Source: Cyathus striatus (lineage: Eukaryota > Basidiomycota > Agaricomycetes > Agaricales > Nidulariaceae). From it: a DNA stretch of 64,000 nucleotides. How positions within the stretch are numbered: the stretch's first letter is position 1; each line of letters starts with the position of its first letter. The position numbers were made by a program, and so were the translations under genes. The stretch lies in NCBI GenBank assembly GCA_025738555.1, contig JAOVFP010000012.1:3348001-3412000 (forward strand), in the 5' to 3' direction. Under the pieces are notes generated by a model that worked only from the letters and a program-made list of their open reading frames with translations, searched no databases and was not told the origin of the DNA. This document shows positions 35,738 to 47,141 of this stretch, one piece after another.

Positions 35738-36677
35738 TTTTTGCCACAGATATAGCATACTTATTTGCTCGTTGTTAAGTATAGTTGATACTACGTTGTT
35801 GTCGATACGGTATTGCCGCGGAGTTGATGGACTTTCGTGTTCATTGGACATTGGACTTATTAATGTTAAATATATGAGTATCAAAAGTCCGTGGTGCATA
35901 AGTTCTGAGCTCTGGCTGCCTATATGTATGGTATAAATTTCTTCATGATCTGTGTGTAACGATAGTTTTTCGTTAACCCCAAGGCGTTGTAACTCTTAAA
36001 TTGTGTTGATGTAGAACGGAGAATTGCAAATCCATACTGCATCCAGCGTTGCTCCGATATCCAAGAGTTCCGAGCGATGCGGTAAAACGTACAAGGTACT
36101 GTTCTCTGATCGTCAGACTAGGCATTTGAAATGTAGCTACTTCGAGCTGCCACTTTGATGAAGAGCAATTAAAAATGGCCATCGCCAAGACTATAACTTA
36201 CGATTTTCTGAAACGATCCACGGTGGATCTCAAAGCCGGGTAGCACTTAGGTCCCTATGCGCGTTCTGTATCTTCCCATATTCCTTGCCTCACCTTCTGC
36301 ATTGAACACTTGGAGGAATATATAGCATGTACAAATAGTAAGTTGCATAGCCCAAGTGATAACTATATCAAATGGCTCTAGACGCATAATGTCTCGCAGC
36401 AGTTGTACAACATGTCGAAAATAGGGTAAGCGTCTAATCGGAAATTTCTGCGCAGCGGGCCACCATGTTTTTAGGATGTAGAATTTTTAGGTGGAGCAAT
36501 TGAAACCAAGATAAAAATCTATATGCTATCATTTGTCGGCGATGAACACGGAAGTTGCTGAACACTGAGCGAGAGGGTGAGCTGTGGTACAATATAAATA
36601 ACAGAGAAACTATCAATGAAAGACTCATAACGAACTTTCTTTCCTTTTTCTTTCTTGTTCTTTCTTATACTACAGTT
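35738..36677. other. Intergenic between the RTA1 pair
   Basis: No gene. A TTCTTTCC-type pyrimidine stretch precedes the second RTA1 start, as with the first. Confidence 0.45.
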
Positions 36678-38030
36678 ATGTCTCATCTAGCTAATTGTAT
36701 GCGCTGAAATTCCATTCTGCGAATATGCTACTAACAGTTTCTTTACCAGTTGCGCGTGCTGCTTCGGAAGCTGTCGATTCTCAGTACAATTATGTTCCAA
36801 CTAAATACGTTGCAATAACCATGGTAGTTCTTTTCTCCTTGTCGGCTGGTATGTTTATTCCATCATATCTGAAGATTTAAGCTAACGTAACCTCGTAAGC
36901 TATTCATACTGGCCAGGCCCTATACTTTCGCATGTGGTGGTTACTCCCAACAGCATGTCTTTGCGGTATAGCAGAAATAATTGGCTGGTCAGCAAGATTA
37001 TGGTCTAGTTTTTCACCGACACTTTCAACTCCGTTCGAGATTCAGTAAAGTCTATCACTTGACTTCCTCTGCAAAATTCTTACTCGCTCCAGAATTTCCA
37101 CTACGATTATTGCTCCTACTCCATTAGTCGCAGCAAACTTTATCATTCTAGGACGTTTGATATCTCGTGTTGGTCCGCAGTACAGCCGTCTGTCACCAAA
37201 ATGGTGTAAGTATCATTACAATCATTTCGCAGTTAACTTACAAGTAACGCATAGATACGATCATATTTTGCTCTTGTGTAAGGATCCTCTGTTGTCCAGG
37301 CTTTATTTATTTAAGGCTCAGACAATTTATAGGACATCGTAGCCTTGGTGATACAAGGAGTCGGAGGTGGTCTTGCAGCCAGTGCAGACACTTCATCCGG
37401 AGCTGAAACCGTTAGTTATTTCCCAACATTACATTGACAATTTACTTACTTAGCACAGGGAGCACACATCATGCTCGGTGGAATCGTCTTCTAACTAGGC
37501 AAGTCCACCCACAACACCCACAACACCCACAACACCCCAACTAACTCAGTGCATCAACAGCCGCAATCATAGTCTATGCCCTCCTCGCCACAGAATTTTT
37601 CCTCCGATACATCCACGACAAACCCTTCCGATACCAAGTAACACCGTTCAACTTCAACACCGAATACGGGAAACCCGCCGTAATGCGCGGTGCAATGACG
37701 CAACGGCAATGGCTGATGAGCGCCGCATTAGTACTCAGCACTGTGTTACTGTTCATCCGAGCGGTGTATCGTACGATTGAGCTTTCGGATGGATGGCATG
37801 GGAGGATCATTTCTACGCAGGTTTATTTCAGTAAGGTGCACAATTTACTAGTGAGAATTTGCTTACGAGTAGATTTTATAGACATTCTGGATGGTGCAAT
37901 GGTCATCCTTGCAATGTACACAGTCAACATCTTGCACCCTGGACTCCTTCTTTCCGACGCCCCGAAGTCCGATGCGTCATCTGAATTTACTCAGGCTGCG
38001 CCTGCACAACCGAGTTCCCTGAAGTTATAA
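36678..38030 (+). pseudogene. RTA1-like membrane protein B (premature TAA)
   Basis: Nine exons matching copy A one to one: 36678-36696, 36750-36848, 36900-37044, 37093-37205, 37255-37277, 37333-37410, 37459-37498, 37561-37830, 37882-38030 (311 codons before the stop codon). Motifs: MWWLLPTACLCGIAEIIGW, STTIIAPTPLVAANFIILGR, DIVALVIQGVGGGLAASAD, LFIRAVYRTIELSDGWHGR, ILDGAMVILAMYTVNILHP. In exon 7 the codon at 37492-37494 is TAA where the family has Gln in a VFQL motif. Intron 7 uses a GC donor (GCAAGT) and holds a CCCACAACA repeat. Tandem duplicate of copy A, interrupted in the same exon by a different lesion. Confidence 0.78.
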
Positions 38031-38380
38031 ACGGTTGACGATATATATTCACTCGTTCATGACGCTATTTTACTCACTTTTTAATTTACTTACTACCAAT
38101 GTTCTTCCCGTATAACGTATTCAGTAGATGAACAATGTCATTTTAACATTTGAGGTTCAGGTATGGTTTTAGTGGATAAGACAGGGATAAGAGATCATAA
38201 GACACATGTCTCAGGCATCCAAGCCAAAGGCAGGTAAAGGAACTTCCAATGATATCCTATGAAGCAGTATATCATCCTGACATTATAATACACATAAGTA
38301 AATATACAACAGAGTTTTAATATAATCACAAAAACAAGTAACCCATATCCCAAAATCAACCCAATGCATAACTCATAAAA
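38031..38380. other. Convergent intergenic
   Basis: 3' flank of RTA1-B and of the D-lactate dehydrogenase. No feature apart from the microsatellite that follows. Confidence 0.45.
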
Positions 38381-38404
38381 CATCATCATCATCATCATCA
38401 TCAT
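38381..38404 (+). repeat. (CAT)8 microsatellite at the stop of DLD1
   Basis: Eight CAT units, the last overlapping the TGA stop of the minus-strand dehydrogenase gene. It would lie in its 3' untranslated region as ATG repeats. Confidence 0.85.
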
Positions 38405-41400
38405 GAAGCATGATCTCCCTTCTTCCTAGGTGGCGTATCCGGATACAACTACAGAATCATCATCAGCCTCCATTCTTCCTCGTCCCCAATATTAAAGCGA
38501 AACACACCTTCCCAGGATTAAACAGCCCTAACGGATCAATGGCCTTCTTAATGGTTTTCATGAGCTCCACAGTGCCTAGCCCTAGCTCGTCGATGAGGTA
38601 CTCTTTCTTGCCTATGCCTACGCCATGCTCGCCTGTGCCTGTGGTGTTGCGTTAGTACGGTGCAGTAATAGGTATGATAATAAAGGAGAGGAGACGGTGG
38701 ATGGGTGCGAGCGCAGACAGGGAAGGAAGAAGCAAAGACAGATAGGGGATGGGGTGGGGTGTAGAAGAAGTGAAAGGACAAAGCAAAGAGAAACAACATA
38801 CAAGTCCCATCCAACTCAATAGCTCTCTCAACCATCCGATGTACAGCCTCCCTAGCCTTCTCCAGCTCCTCCTCATTCCTAAACATCAAAAACGCATGAA
38901 AGTTCCCATCGCCCACATGTCCCACAATAGTAGATACCAGTCCTATCTCGCTCAAATCCTTCTTCGTGGCGTAGATCAGGTCCGGGAGGTTCGATACAGG
39001 CACACTACAATCAACATCATTAACATCCAGCTCTCGCAAACCGAAGGGGAAGAAGAAAAGGACGAACCAAACATCAGTACTCCACCCCCTTCCACCCTCA
39101 ACAAGCGCCAACCCTGAATACAAAGCATTCTTCCTATCACTCCATAAATCATCGGCCTCCTGCTTATCCTTGGCAACTTCAAACCCCTCCCCACCGTGTC
39201 TCTCCACCACACTCTTTACTACCTCCGCCGTTTCACGGAGGGAGGAGGGGGTAGGGCCTTGGAATTTGAAGAAGAGGTGGTCGGAGATGGGGTAGGTACG
39301 TTTGGATTGGCCGTATTTATTCGTTGCTGCTATGAAGGCTGAGTCTACTAGTTCGACGCATTCTGTGGCGTGGGTTGGTTAGTGAGGGATGGGCAAAGAG
39401 ATAAGAGGAGAAAAGTAGGAGGGGGAGAAGGAGGGGCGAAGCGAAATAGAATTGATAGGGTGAGAAGTAGGGAGGAAGCGAGGGAGTAGGTGGCGTGTGA
39501 TATGGGTGTGAGCATGAAGGGGAGGAGGGGACGAGAAGAACAGGGCTGAAGAGAAGAAGGAAAAGAGCAGGAAAAGGTCGAGGAGGTAAAGGAGTGGAAG
39601 GCAAAGAGAAAACGACGTACGAATTCCAACACCCTGATTCATAACCTCAATAACCGCCTCAGTCGCCTTCCTAACATCAGGGAAGCGCACCACCGCAACA
39701 GTGGTGGGAAGTACCGGTGCCAGTCGAATCGTCACTGTTCGTCGGGTCGTCAGTACTGCACGAAAGAAGGGGAGAAAGAACACAATGGGGCTAGGAAGCG
39801 AAAAGCTGACGTAGGAAGTAAGGGGGATGAAGGAGAGGGATGGCTGGGGTGAAGCAAGAACAGGCAACGAAGAAAGAAGAACGAGGAAGAATGGAAATCG
39901 GAACAGTATGGTGAAACATAAAACCAAACGAGCACAAAACGACCAGTAAGTCATCAGCCCCCAACAACAGAGATTACCAAGCACAAAACCGACACAATAT
40001 AAAAGCATCATAGAAGAAGTACGAACGAACGCAGAAGAGGATACACATCCCAACCAAAGACATAAAGCAAAACGAACCTTCAGTAACAATACCCAAAGTC
40101 CCCTCTGCGCCAATGAACAACTTGGTCGTATCGAATCCTGCACTGGACTTTCTCGACCTCTGGCGCGTTTTGATTACTTCTCCGGAGGGAAGGACGACCG
40201 TCTGCGAAGCGGGGTTGGAGTCAGCACTACGGTTAACGTGGATGAGGAGAGGGAGGAAGAAAGAGAGGAAGTTAGAGAGTGAGAGATGAGCGTTGGACTG
40301 GGAGGGAGAGGGATGGGAGCGGGGGATGAAGAGATGGGAACGTGTGCGGAAAGATGAACGGTGCAATGTGCAAGGCATAGACGTTGCCAACGGCAACAGT
40401 AAAGGAAGGAGGGCAGGTAGAGAGCATGGAAGCGAGGTATCTGCCTAAGTGCTTGCGAGAACATGAATGCACGCGTAAACGCGAGGAAAACACGAGCAAC
40501 AAGTAAAGAAACACCCCAGAGAAGCGAAAGAACAACAGGAACAGGAACAAGGACAGGAACACTCACAGCATTCAAAAACCATTCTCCCTTCGCAGTCCCG
40601 TACCTAACCGCATTAGCTACACACCAAAAACACCCACATCAGCCCCTCTTCAAAACTTATAGAGAAAGAGAAAAGGGACGCACTGCCTGAACATCCAGTA
40701 CTCAACATTCCACCTATGGTTGCTCCTGGTCCTGGGTCGATCTTTGCATCACGAGTCAGCTTCGTACTTTGAAAACACCAAGAGACGGCAGAGGGAGAGG
40801 GATAGAGAGAAAGAGGGACATACGGGAAAGAAAAGCGAAATACCCTTGCTCTTCAATGTTTCGTTGATATCCATCCAGCCGACTGCGGGTTGACAGACTA
40901 GGTCCGAGTCGGATTCTGTATGTGTTTCATCAGCGTGTGTTTAGGCGAGCGGGAGGGGCGAGCGAGGGGAGGAAGGTATGGAGTGGGCTGGGTAGGGAGG
41001 GGAGGGAGGGGGAGACGAAGGAGAGGAAGGAGGGGGAGACGAAGGAGAGGAAGGAGGGAGGGAGGGAGGGGGAGACGAACCGTGAATTTCAAGTATCTGA
41101 TCCATATTGTTCATATCTACGCATATTCCTCCCACTTCATGCTGTATAAGCGAGCGTTAGCATCACCATTCGAGCGAATGAGAGGGAGAATGAAAGAGCC
41201 CAGAGGAAAGAGGGAGAAAGGGGGAGGAGGAAAGTAGGAGGTGATGAAGGAGGAAAGAAAGTAAAGGAAGAGAAGAAACGCACACCACGATAATGCCCCT
41301 CCAAACTCGTAGCACCCGAATACGGGGTAACAGGCATCCGATACTTATTCGCGACCTTGACAATCTTCACCACGTCCTCCGTGCTCCGTGGGTACACTAC

Positions 41401-41925
41401 AACACTATGCGGAACGTCTACCCACAAATACGTTATCAACTTTCAAATAAACAAAGAAGATAGATGAAACACACCAGGATGATAATCATTCTCCGAAAAC
41501 CCATGACTATGCAAATCCGCTGCATCAGTCGAAACATCTTCATCAGGGAACAACGTCTTCAGTTCAGCTATAGCAGCGTGAAAATCTTCTTTCGTGCCGT
41601 ACGTTGGCTCTTCCTCCTCTTCCTCCTCTACCGACACTGAAGCTGAAGAGGAAGGAGGGGAATTGGCAGCAACATAGTAGTTATACCCCAACGCAGGTGA
41701 AGACTCCCTCCATCCCATAACCGTAGCACCTATCCCCGCTCCCAGAATAATCCCTCCAACACCAAACCAATACGCCGAGCTGCTAGTGGAACTTTGACCT
41801 GACCCAGTAGAAATTCTCCTTAACGCAATACGATTACGATTCGTCCGCGCCAGCGACAGAGACGTAGAAGGAAAACCTGGAGGGCGCACATGGCCTAAAC
41901 ATAAACGAGCTCGAGCGACGAACAT
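38401..41925 (-). CDS. DLD1: D-lactate dehydrogenase (cytochrome), mitochondrial
   Basis: FAD-linked oxidase that oxidises D-lactate to pyruvate and passes electrons to cytochrome c (EC 1.1.2.4). Twelve exons on the minus strand: 41475-41925, 41286-41417, 41081-41128, 40824-40915, 40684-40741, 40567-40616, 40078-40201, 39621-39734, 39068-39362, 38802-39004, 38508-38638, 38401-38448; 581 residues, close to the yeast protein. The N-terminus is basic ([14 protein letters not shown]) with a membrane segment near residue 52 ([20 protein letters not shown]), fitting inner-membrane sorting. The FAD domain shows [32 protein letters not shown] and [13 protein letters not shown]; the C-terminal domain shows [14 protein letters not shown] and [17 protein letters not shown]. 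No lesions. Introns of 57-365 nt are strikingly pyrimidine-rich on the coding strand. Confidence 0.95.
40940..41080 (+). repeat. G/A-rich tract inside a DLD1 intron
   Basis: Almost pure purine on the plus strand over about 130 bp, with many GGGAGG runs and a repeated unit GGAGACGAAGGAGAGGAAGG. It could form triplex or G-quadruplex DNA. It lies in the intron at 40916-41080; similar, weaker tracts occur in the introns at 39363-39620 and 40202-40566. Confidence 0.75.
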
Positions 41926-43652
41926 GACTCTGGTCTTTCGAGATGAGCCAGAGACTCGAGAGATGCAGCTGATTATAAGAACAAATGAGCCTCAGCTCGG
42001 CTACGAACAGTGGCAAGATCCAAAGATCCTTCCGATTTCCATTCTCAAAAGAGTAAGAAAGGGAAGCCCGAGACGGACATACAACTGCAATTGTACGAGG
42101 GGAAAAACGGGATATGGGGGGTGCGATGGCATTGGACGGAGCTGGGGGTGGATCGGTACGGCACTGCGGGGTGTGGGGAACGTCGCTGTCAGAACAATTT
42201 TCAGGTATCATTACGTAATTGAATTGCAGCCGCTTGTGCCTGCTTACTCGGCCACTCGCTTATCTCCTCTTATCTCTCCATATCCACAATAAATCCTCAA
42301 AATATCCTACAAAACAACGAGCGCCACCCGATGCCGTAGCACTAAAGTACAGGTCAGCTGCTTGATGCCCGACGCTGAATTTGTCACGGGTGTGTGTTAT
42401 TTTAATTCTTCATCTTATCACTGACGTTGACATTGATGACCGATTTACTGCAAGTATTTAATTGGTACGGCCCCACGGAGCGGTGATGACAGAAAATCTG
42501 ACAGATTCTTTCCTTCCGTTTACAAAAATATCTGGTACGAGTAAATATATAGACGGGCATACGCCGGTTTTTTGTCTCATTTACAGTGGTCGCAGATCTC
42601 AAACAGTGAATAATACCGGAATATCACTTCTTCTAGCTTCATTCATATAATATCCACCTTCGATTCCATACCTTCTTCACAATCCTATCGTTACTACATA
42701 CGACCCGTACGCGTAATTCCACAGAAAAAGACCTCTGTAAAACCGAAATAATCGGAATTTTCTCTGCTTCTTTCATACAATTATACAGTATACCAGCGTC
42801 GTATCCACTCCCAGCGCCTTTTGTCCTCATGCTTACCTCCATACACCCTAGGCTACCTATACTGACCAGAGTTCACAGATCTCATATCTAAAATCTACAC
42901 TGGCCTGTTCCACTGGAAAACACCAAATAAAAAACACCCAAAGGTTCTCCCCTCCTTCCCTGTCATATGAAATCCATGCGGGCACAAAGGTTTCTGATCA
43001 CATTAAATTACCGTCGAAGAGAACTGTTCTAATACACGTGGGTCCCATACCCCGTAAACTTATACAATATACAAGTCATCGGTTGACTATCCCCCTGCTT
43101 CTTTCATACAATGAATACAGGTGGACACATACTGCTATCTGCCATCTTTTACTCAACGTTGATCTCATACCTTCATTACACTATCTTCAGTCAGGCTGAC
43201 CTTACCATCATATCCAAATCTACTAGACCCCATATAATTCTACACTACAATTCCACAGAAAAATCCGCGACTACCAAAATACCCGACCCCTTCATACAAT
43301 TATACACTCTCGGGCACACAGCGGCTTTCGAATAATTGATATCACACATACCGTTATACCTTCCCTACCTTTCACACATCTTATACCGACTATCTGCACG
43401 TACCTTCGTCATGTTCAAATCTCTCCTCTGCTTATTTCATATAGTGTAATATCCACTCTCGGGGACACAGCAGCTTTGATTTCACACCCTCCTGGCTGAC
43501 TACATGGTCTCAGTTGGCAGTTCTAGAAGAGAACCAAAAGATATGTGTAGTTCAATGTTTTAATTTCAAGTACTATGTTAACAATAAACAAATATTCTCC
43601 AAATTCAAGTAACCTCCTATGTACAAGCTACCTATCTACCTCTAAAACCTCC
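41926..43652. other. Intergenic with degenerate repeats
   Basis: No gene. From about 42590 to 43510 there are imperfect repeats built on TTCTTTCATACAAT, AATTCCACAGAAAAA and GGGCACACAGC-type words. The two best copies (42660-42800 and 43180-43330) are about 530 bp apart. Confidence 0.55.
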
Positions 43653-44678
43653 TCAAACTCTCGCACACATACACCTCCTCGCAAACTCAAAAATAGCCTC
43701 CACACTCAAATACGCCAAATCCTCAAGCCTCCCAACCCCATCCCCACCCATAAAATCATGAAACTCATCCCTAAACTCCTCACACATCCCATCCAAAAAC
43801 AACACTGAAAGCTCCTCATCATCCACATCCAACCTCCCATTCTGTCTCAGAGTAGCAGATACAAAAAAGAAAGAACGATAATACCCACCGAGATCAACAA
43901 GATCCCTCAGTGGCATTCTCGCCGAACGCTTAACGAGAAAGTGTAAATTGTCCATAGTGTACCCCGTTTCATTCGCTTCGGGGTACATGTGCGTAATTTC
44001 ATCTTTGAATTTATTCCAGTTGTGTCGACAATCTTTCGTTCGTCGGAGCGTCCATAAATCGTAATCTGCAGGCAGATCGACGTATTGCAATGCCCATTCG
44101 ATTTTCTTCGTATCGTTCAAACCGCATTGGTCTGCTAGCATTTCGACTTCATTGAAGAAGCGGTGAAGATGGAATGGGTTTCCGTTGAATTTGGGGGCGA
44201 GAGGATCTCGGCGCGATGGCATGAATTGGACGCGTGGTTTGGATGTAGGTACCACGACTTCGCTATTCAACGAGGTTTGTTCTTTACGATTGTAAAACTG
44301 TGTCGAGCGATAAGATATCCCTTTCACCTGCTCCATAGAGAGATCATGCAGAGCGTCCAGGGTAATATCATATACATCCACCTCAGGACGCAGTTGTACA
44401 ATTCTCTTCTTAAACTCCTGCCAATTATACATGGGCTTGGTTGAGCTCCTTACTACCTCAGCTTGCCCTACCCATATAAAATAGTCTATTGGCTGATTAT
44501 CGAACACCAGGTCCAATACGAATTGAATTGTTTCCTCATCGTTCATTCTGCATTTCTCCGAATACCGTTCGATGATTTTAAAGAAGATATGGAGTTTTAA
44601 GTTGTTGGGATTTTGCACGGGTTCACGGGGAAATGGCATGAACTTTGGGTAGTACGTTTTAGCTTCAAGTGTAACCAT
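43653..44678 (-). CDS. Protein with two Gag-like domains
   Basis: One uninterrupted 341-codon frame. Residues 10-125 and 145-275 are a diverged tandem duplication: compare IQFVLDLVFDNQPIDYFIW, NWQEFKKRIVQLRPEVDVYD with IEWALQYVDLPADYDLW, NWNKFKDEITHMYPEANETG. The second copy opens MPSRRDPLAPKFNGNPFHLHRFF, as in the Gag-like capsid region of basidiomycete Ty3/gypsy-type retroelements. There is no zinc knuckle, protease, reverse transcriptase or LTR in the surrounding DNA. The frame is intact, suggesting either a recent relic or a host-retained Gag-derived gene. Function unknown. Confidence 0.72.
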   Translation of the reverse strand: MVTLEAKTYYPKFMPFPREPVQNPNNLKLHIFFKIIERYSEKCRMNDEETIQFVLDLVFDNQPIDYFIWVGQAEVVRSSTKPMYNWQEFKKRIVQLRPEVDVYDITLDALHDLSMEQVKGISYRSTQFYNRKEQTSLNSEVVVPTSKPRVQFMPSRRDPLAPKFNGNPFHLHRFFNEVEMLADQCGLNDTKKIEWALQYVDLPADYDLWTLRRTKDCRHNWNKFKDEITHMYPEANETGYTMDNLHFLVKRSARMPLRDLVDLGGYYRSFFFVSATLRQNGRLDVDDEELSVLFLDGMCEEFRDEFHDFMGGDGVGRLEDLAYLSVEAIFEFARRCMCARV

Positions 44679-47141
44679 GGCTGGATGAACAGTAGAGTTT
44701 TTTCTGTACGATTGAGAGTGTTCGTTGAGCTATTAGTGTTAGCTTGTCGATGAAGGATTGTGAGAGTCCATTAAAGAAGAATATCTGGTCTATTTATACT
44801 GTTACTCGAGTCATGCATGGATTGTATTCCGTAAAAATACTATTCATTGAATGAATTGGAACTTAGCGATCGATATTCAATATTCAATCACCAATGTTAA
44901 TAATAAATATCTCAATGCATGATGCTCAGTAAAAACACTCAGTCAGATGCTGGTCAGACGTAGTCATCCATCTGAGGACCATCATTCAAAAGCCTCACAG
45001 TCGCTTACCAGTTCAAAGTCTGTAAATAGTCTGATATTATAGTCGAACCCCTCTTATCCCATACGCTTCGGTGGACCGAAAAGTGTATGGCTTTTAAGTT
45101 TTGGGGTAGATGGGTTTTGAGCGACCTTCCGAAAAAGGAAATAAATTGCGAAGTTCTTGATTTTTAAGTAGTAAATATTATAGAACCCTATGTAAGTTTG
45201 ATAGTAATATAACTATGTCATAAAATAGCAAGTCAGTTATGGCAGTACCGTAGTATGTTTTAAGTACGGAAGAGGAATAGGTCACGTGATGCACACAATC
45301 TTAGCTTGGTTCCTGAAGGCGAGCAGCTCGCTGCACCTAAACTTCTTAGTTTTGAATTGACTAAGTAGAAACCAGACACCATGTAATTACGTCGAAAGAC
45401 CATTATTAGGTACTGTTTCAAATGGATTATGAAACATTGTGTGAAAAGTGTATCCTAAATTTCGGAGTTCCAAGTGCTTTCCTTGCTCTTCGGCAATTTC
45501 AAATGTAGATTAAAACACATATTATAGTTATTCAGTTGTCACAGTGACACATCAGACCTTCATGGTTCCCCCAAGTGATGCGAACTTCCTCCATGCCGCA
45601 TGCGATACACCCTTTATTTTGCCCTTCCCAGGTACGCATACTTACCATTGAGATTTTGCTTTGTCACTTCCTTCAAGCATGCTGATGGTTTTGAATTGGG
45701 TGGATTATTTAGGACTTTTTGTTGCGCTGGAGGCATGCATTGCCGCATCAGTAGGAGTTAGTTAGGGACTTGTAAACTGCTTGGTAACTATAGGTACTAC
45801 TATATTTTATGTACTGTCTTTTGAAATATAATGTTGTCTTTTATTATTTATATGGCGCAGTCAACCAACGGTCAAATGTGCGTAAAAAAACGACACCTTA
45901 GTCACCGTTAGATCAATTGTGACCTTTCGGCGACTAAATCGCTACGTATTAGTGACGGAGCGTTTTTACTGAAGGTTAGGTTTATAGATTATCCACTTAC
46001 ATGTTCACGTGACACCTTGACTTGTTCTTGACCGTTGGAGACTGGAGTAATGATCGATGGTGATGGAGGTGGGCTACTTTCCACGGAGCTGTTTCAACAT
46101 CAGCTTTGCTGATACATCTTAACCAAATCTGTCAACTTGTACTATACCAGTACTACTTTCCTATGAATGAATAGTCTTATTTAGTTGCTCTCTAAGCCTC
46201 TATGTAGCATAGCAGTGAAAGTTGAGTGAAAGTGCATCCTTGATCGCCATCAACGCGCTCATCTCGCGGAAGTTTTGGACATGTCTAACAAGGTTCCAGT
46301 TTACACTTTCATCTCGAAATGGCAAAAGACAAAAAACACCACCACAACTACACGAAGTATGAATAATGGTTCACCCAGATTTTGACCGTACTTAAGTATG
46401 AAGGTCGTCGAGGTAGTGGTGCAACGTAAAGGTAGGTAGTGGGCTCTACCAACACAAGCTGGCCCTAGAATTTTCTACGAGTGACGAGGTACATCCCTGC
46501 ATGAAATTCGTAAATCCCCTGTCACAGATTTATCGTTCAAAGCGCCCAAATTGTACATATCAAACGTTCTTTCAGACGATTTCAACAATATGGAAATTAG
46601 AAAGCATCGATGATTACTGTGAAAACTTAAAGGCGTCTCATTGGCTCAGTCTCACAGCAAGTATCAACACACCTGCTGATCTATCCATGTTTACATGAAA
46701 CTAATTAAGAAGTTTGATCATACAATAGCTAAGCTTCGAAGGAAGAAGTAACCCCGTAGTAGGGATGTGGGACGTGAGGATTGTTATCGCTGTAATTTTA
46801 GATCTCCGCATTTCTTCACCTTACTAATCGCTGTAACCAAGCAAATTTGCATGCCTACATGAAGTCGTAAGTAACCATTTTTGAGCCGTTTGCCCGTTCC
46901 TTAACACATATATAACATGGCCTTCAAAGAACATTTGCCTAGAACGAGTAAAACCTCCGGGGTCAACGGAGCTAATTGACGAATCATGAGATATGTATAC
47001 TCGGGAGCTGCCTGGGAAAACATAGGAGAATGTAGACGCTGTCAGGGGTTGGTTGATTTGATTGATTTTATTGCAGCTGTTGGCCTACAGCTTCCATATT
47101 TTTGTTCTGTATATATATCTAAAATACTCACTGCTTGACGA
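44679..47141. other. Intergenic, no supported gene
   Basis: No convincing coding sequence. It contains a lone transposon end at 45040-45120. The last 650 bp are part of the GH16 segmental duplication. Confidence 0.5.
45040..45120 (+). repeat. Solo end related to the 714-bp MITE
   Basis: Starts TAGTCGAACCCCTCTTATCC directly after TA, then CCATACGCTTCGGTGGACCG and a GTATGG hairpin, the same layout as the ends of 28933-29646. No matching right end was found before 47 kb. Confidence 0.6.

Noticed and set aside
38195..38404. Open frame starting with a run of Met
   Set aside because: It is the translation of the (CAT)n microsatellite in the other orientation, overlapping the DLD1 stop.
40898..41237. 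Arginine/glycine-rich and proline-rich frames on both strands
   Set aside because: They are shadows of the purine-rich intron tracts of DLD1, with no independent coding support.
41924..42292. Plus-strand frame starting one base from the DLD1 start codon
   Set aside because: No motif, no splice signals, and it lies in the expected promoter and 5' untranslated region.
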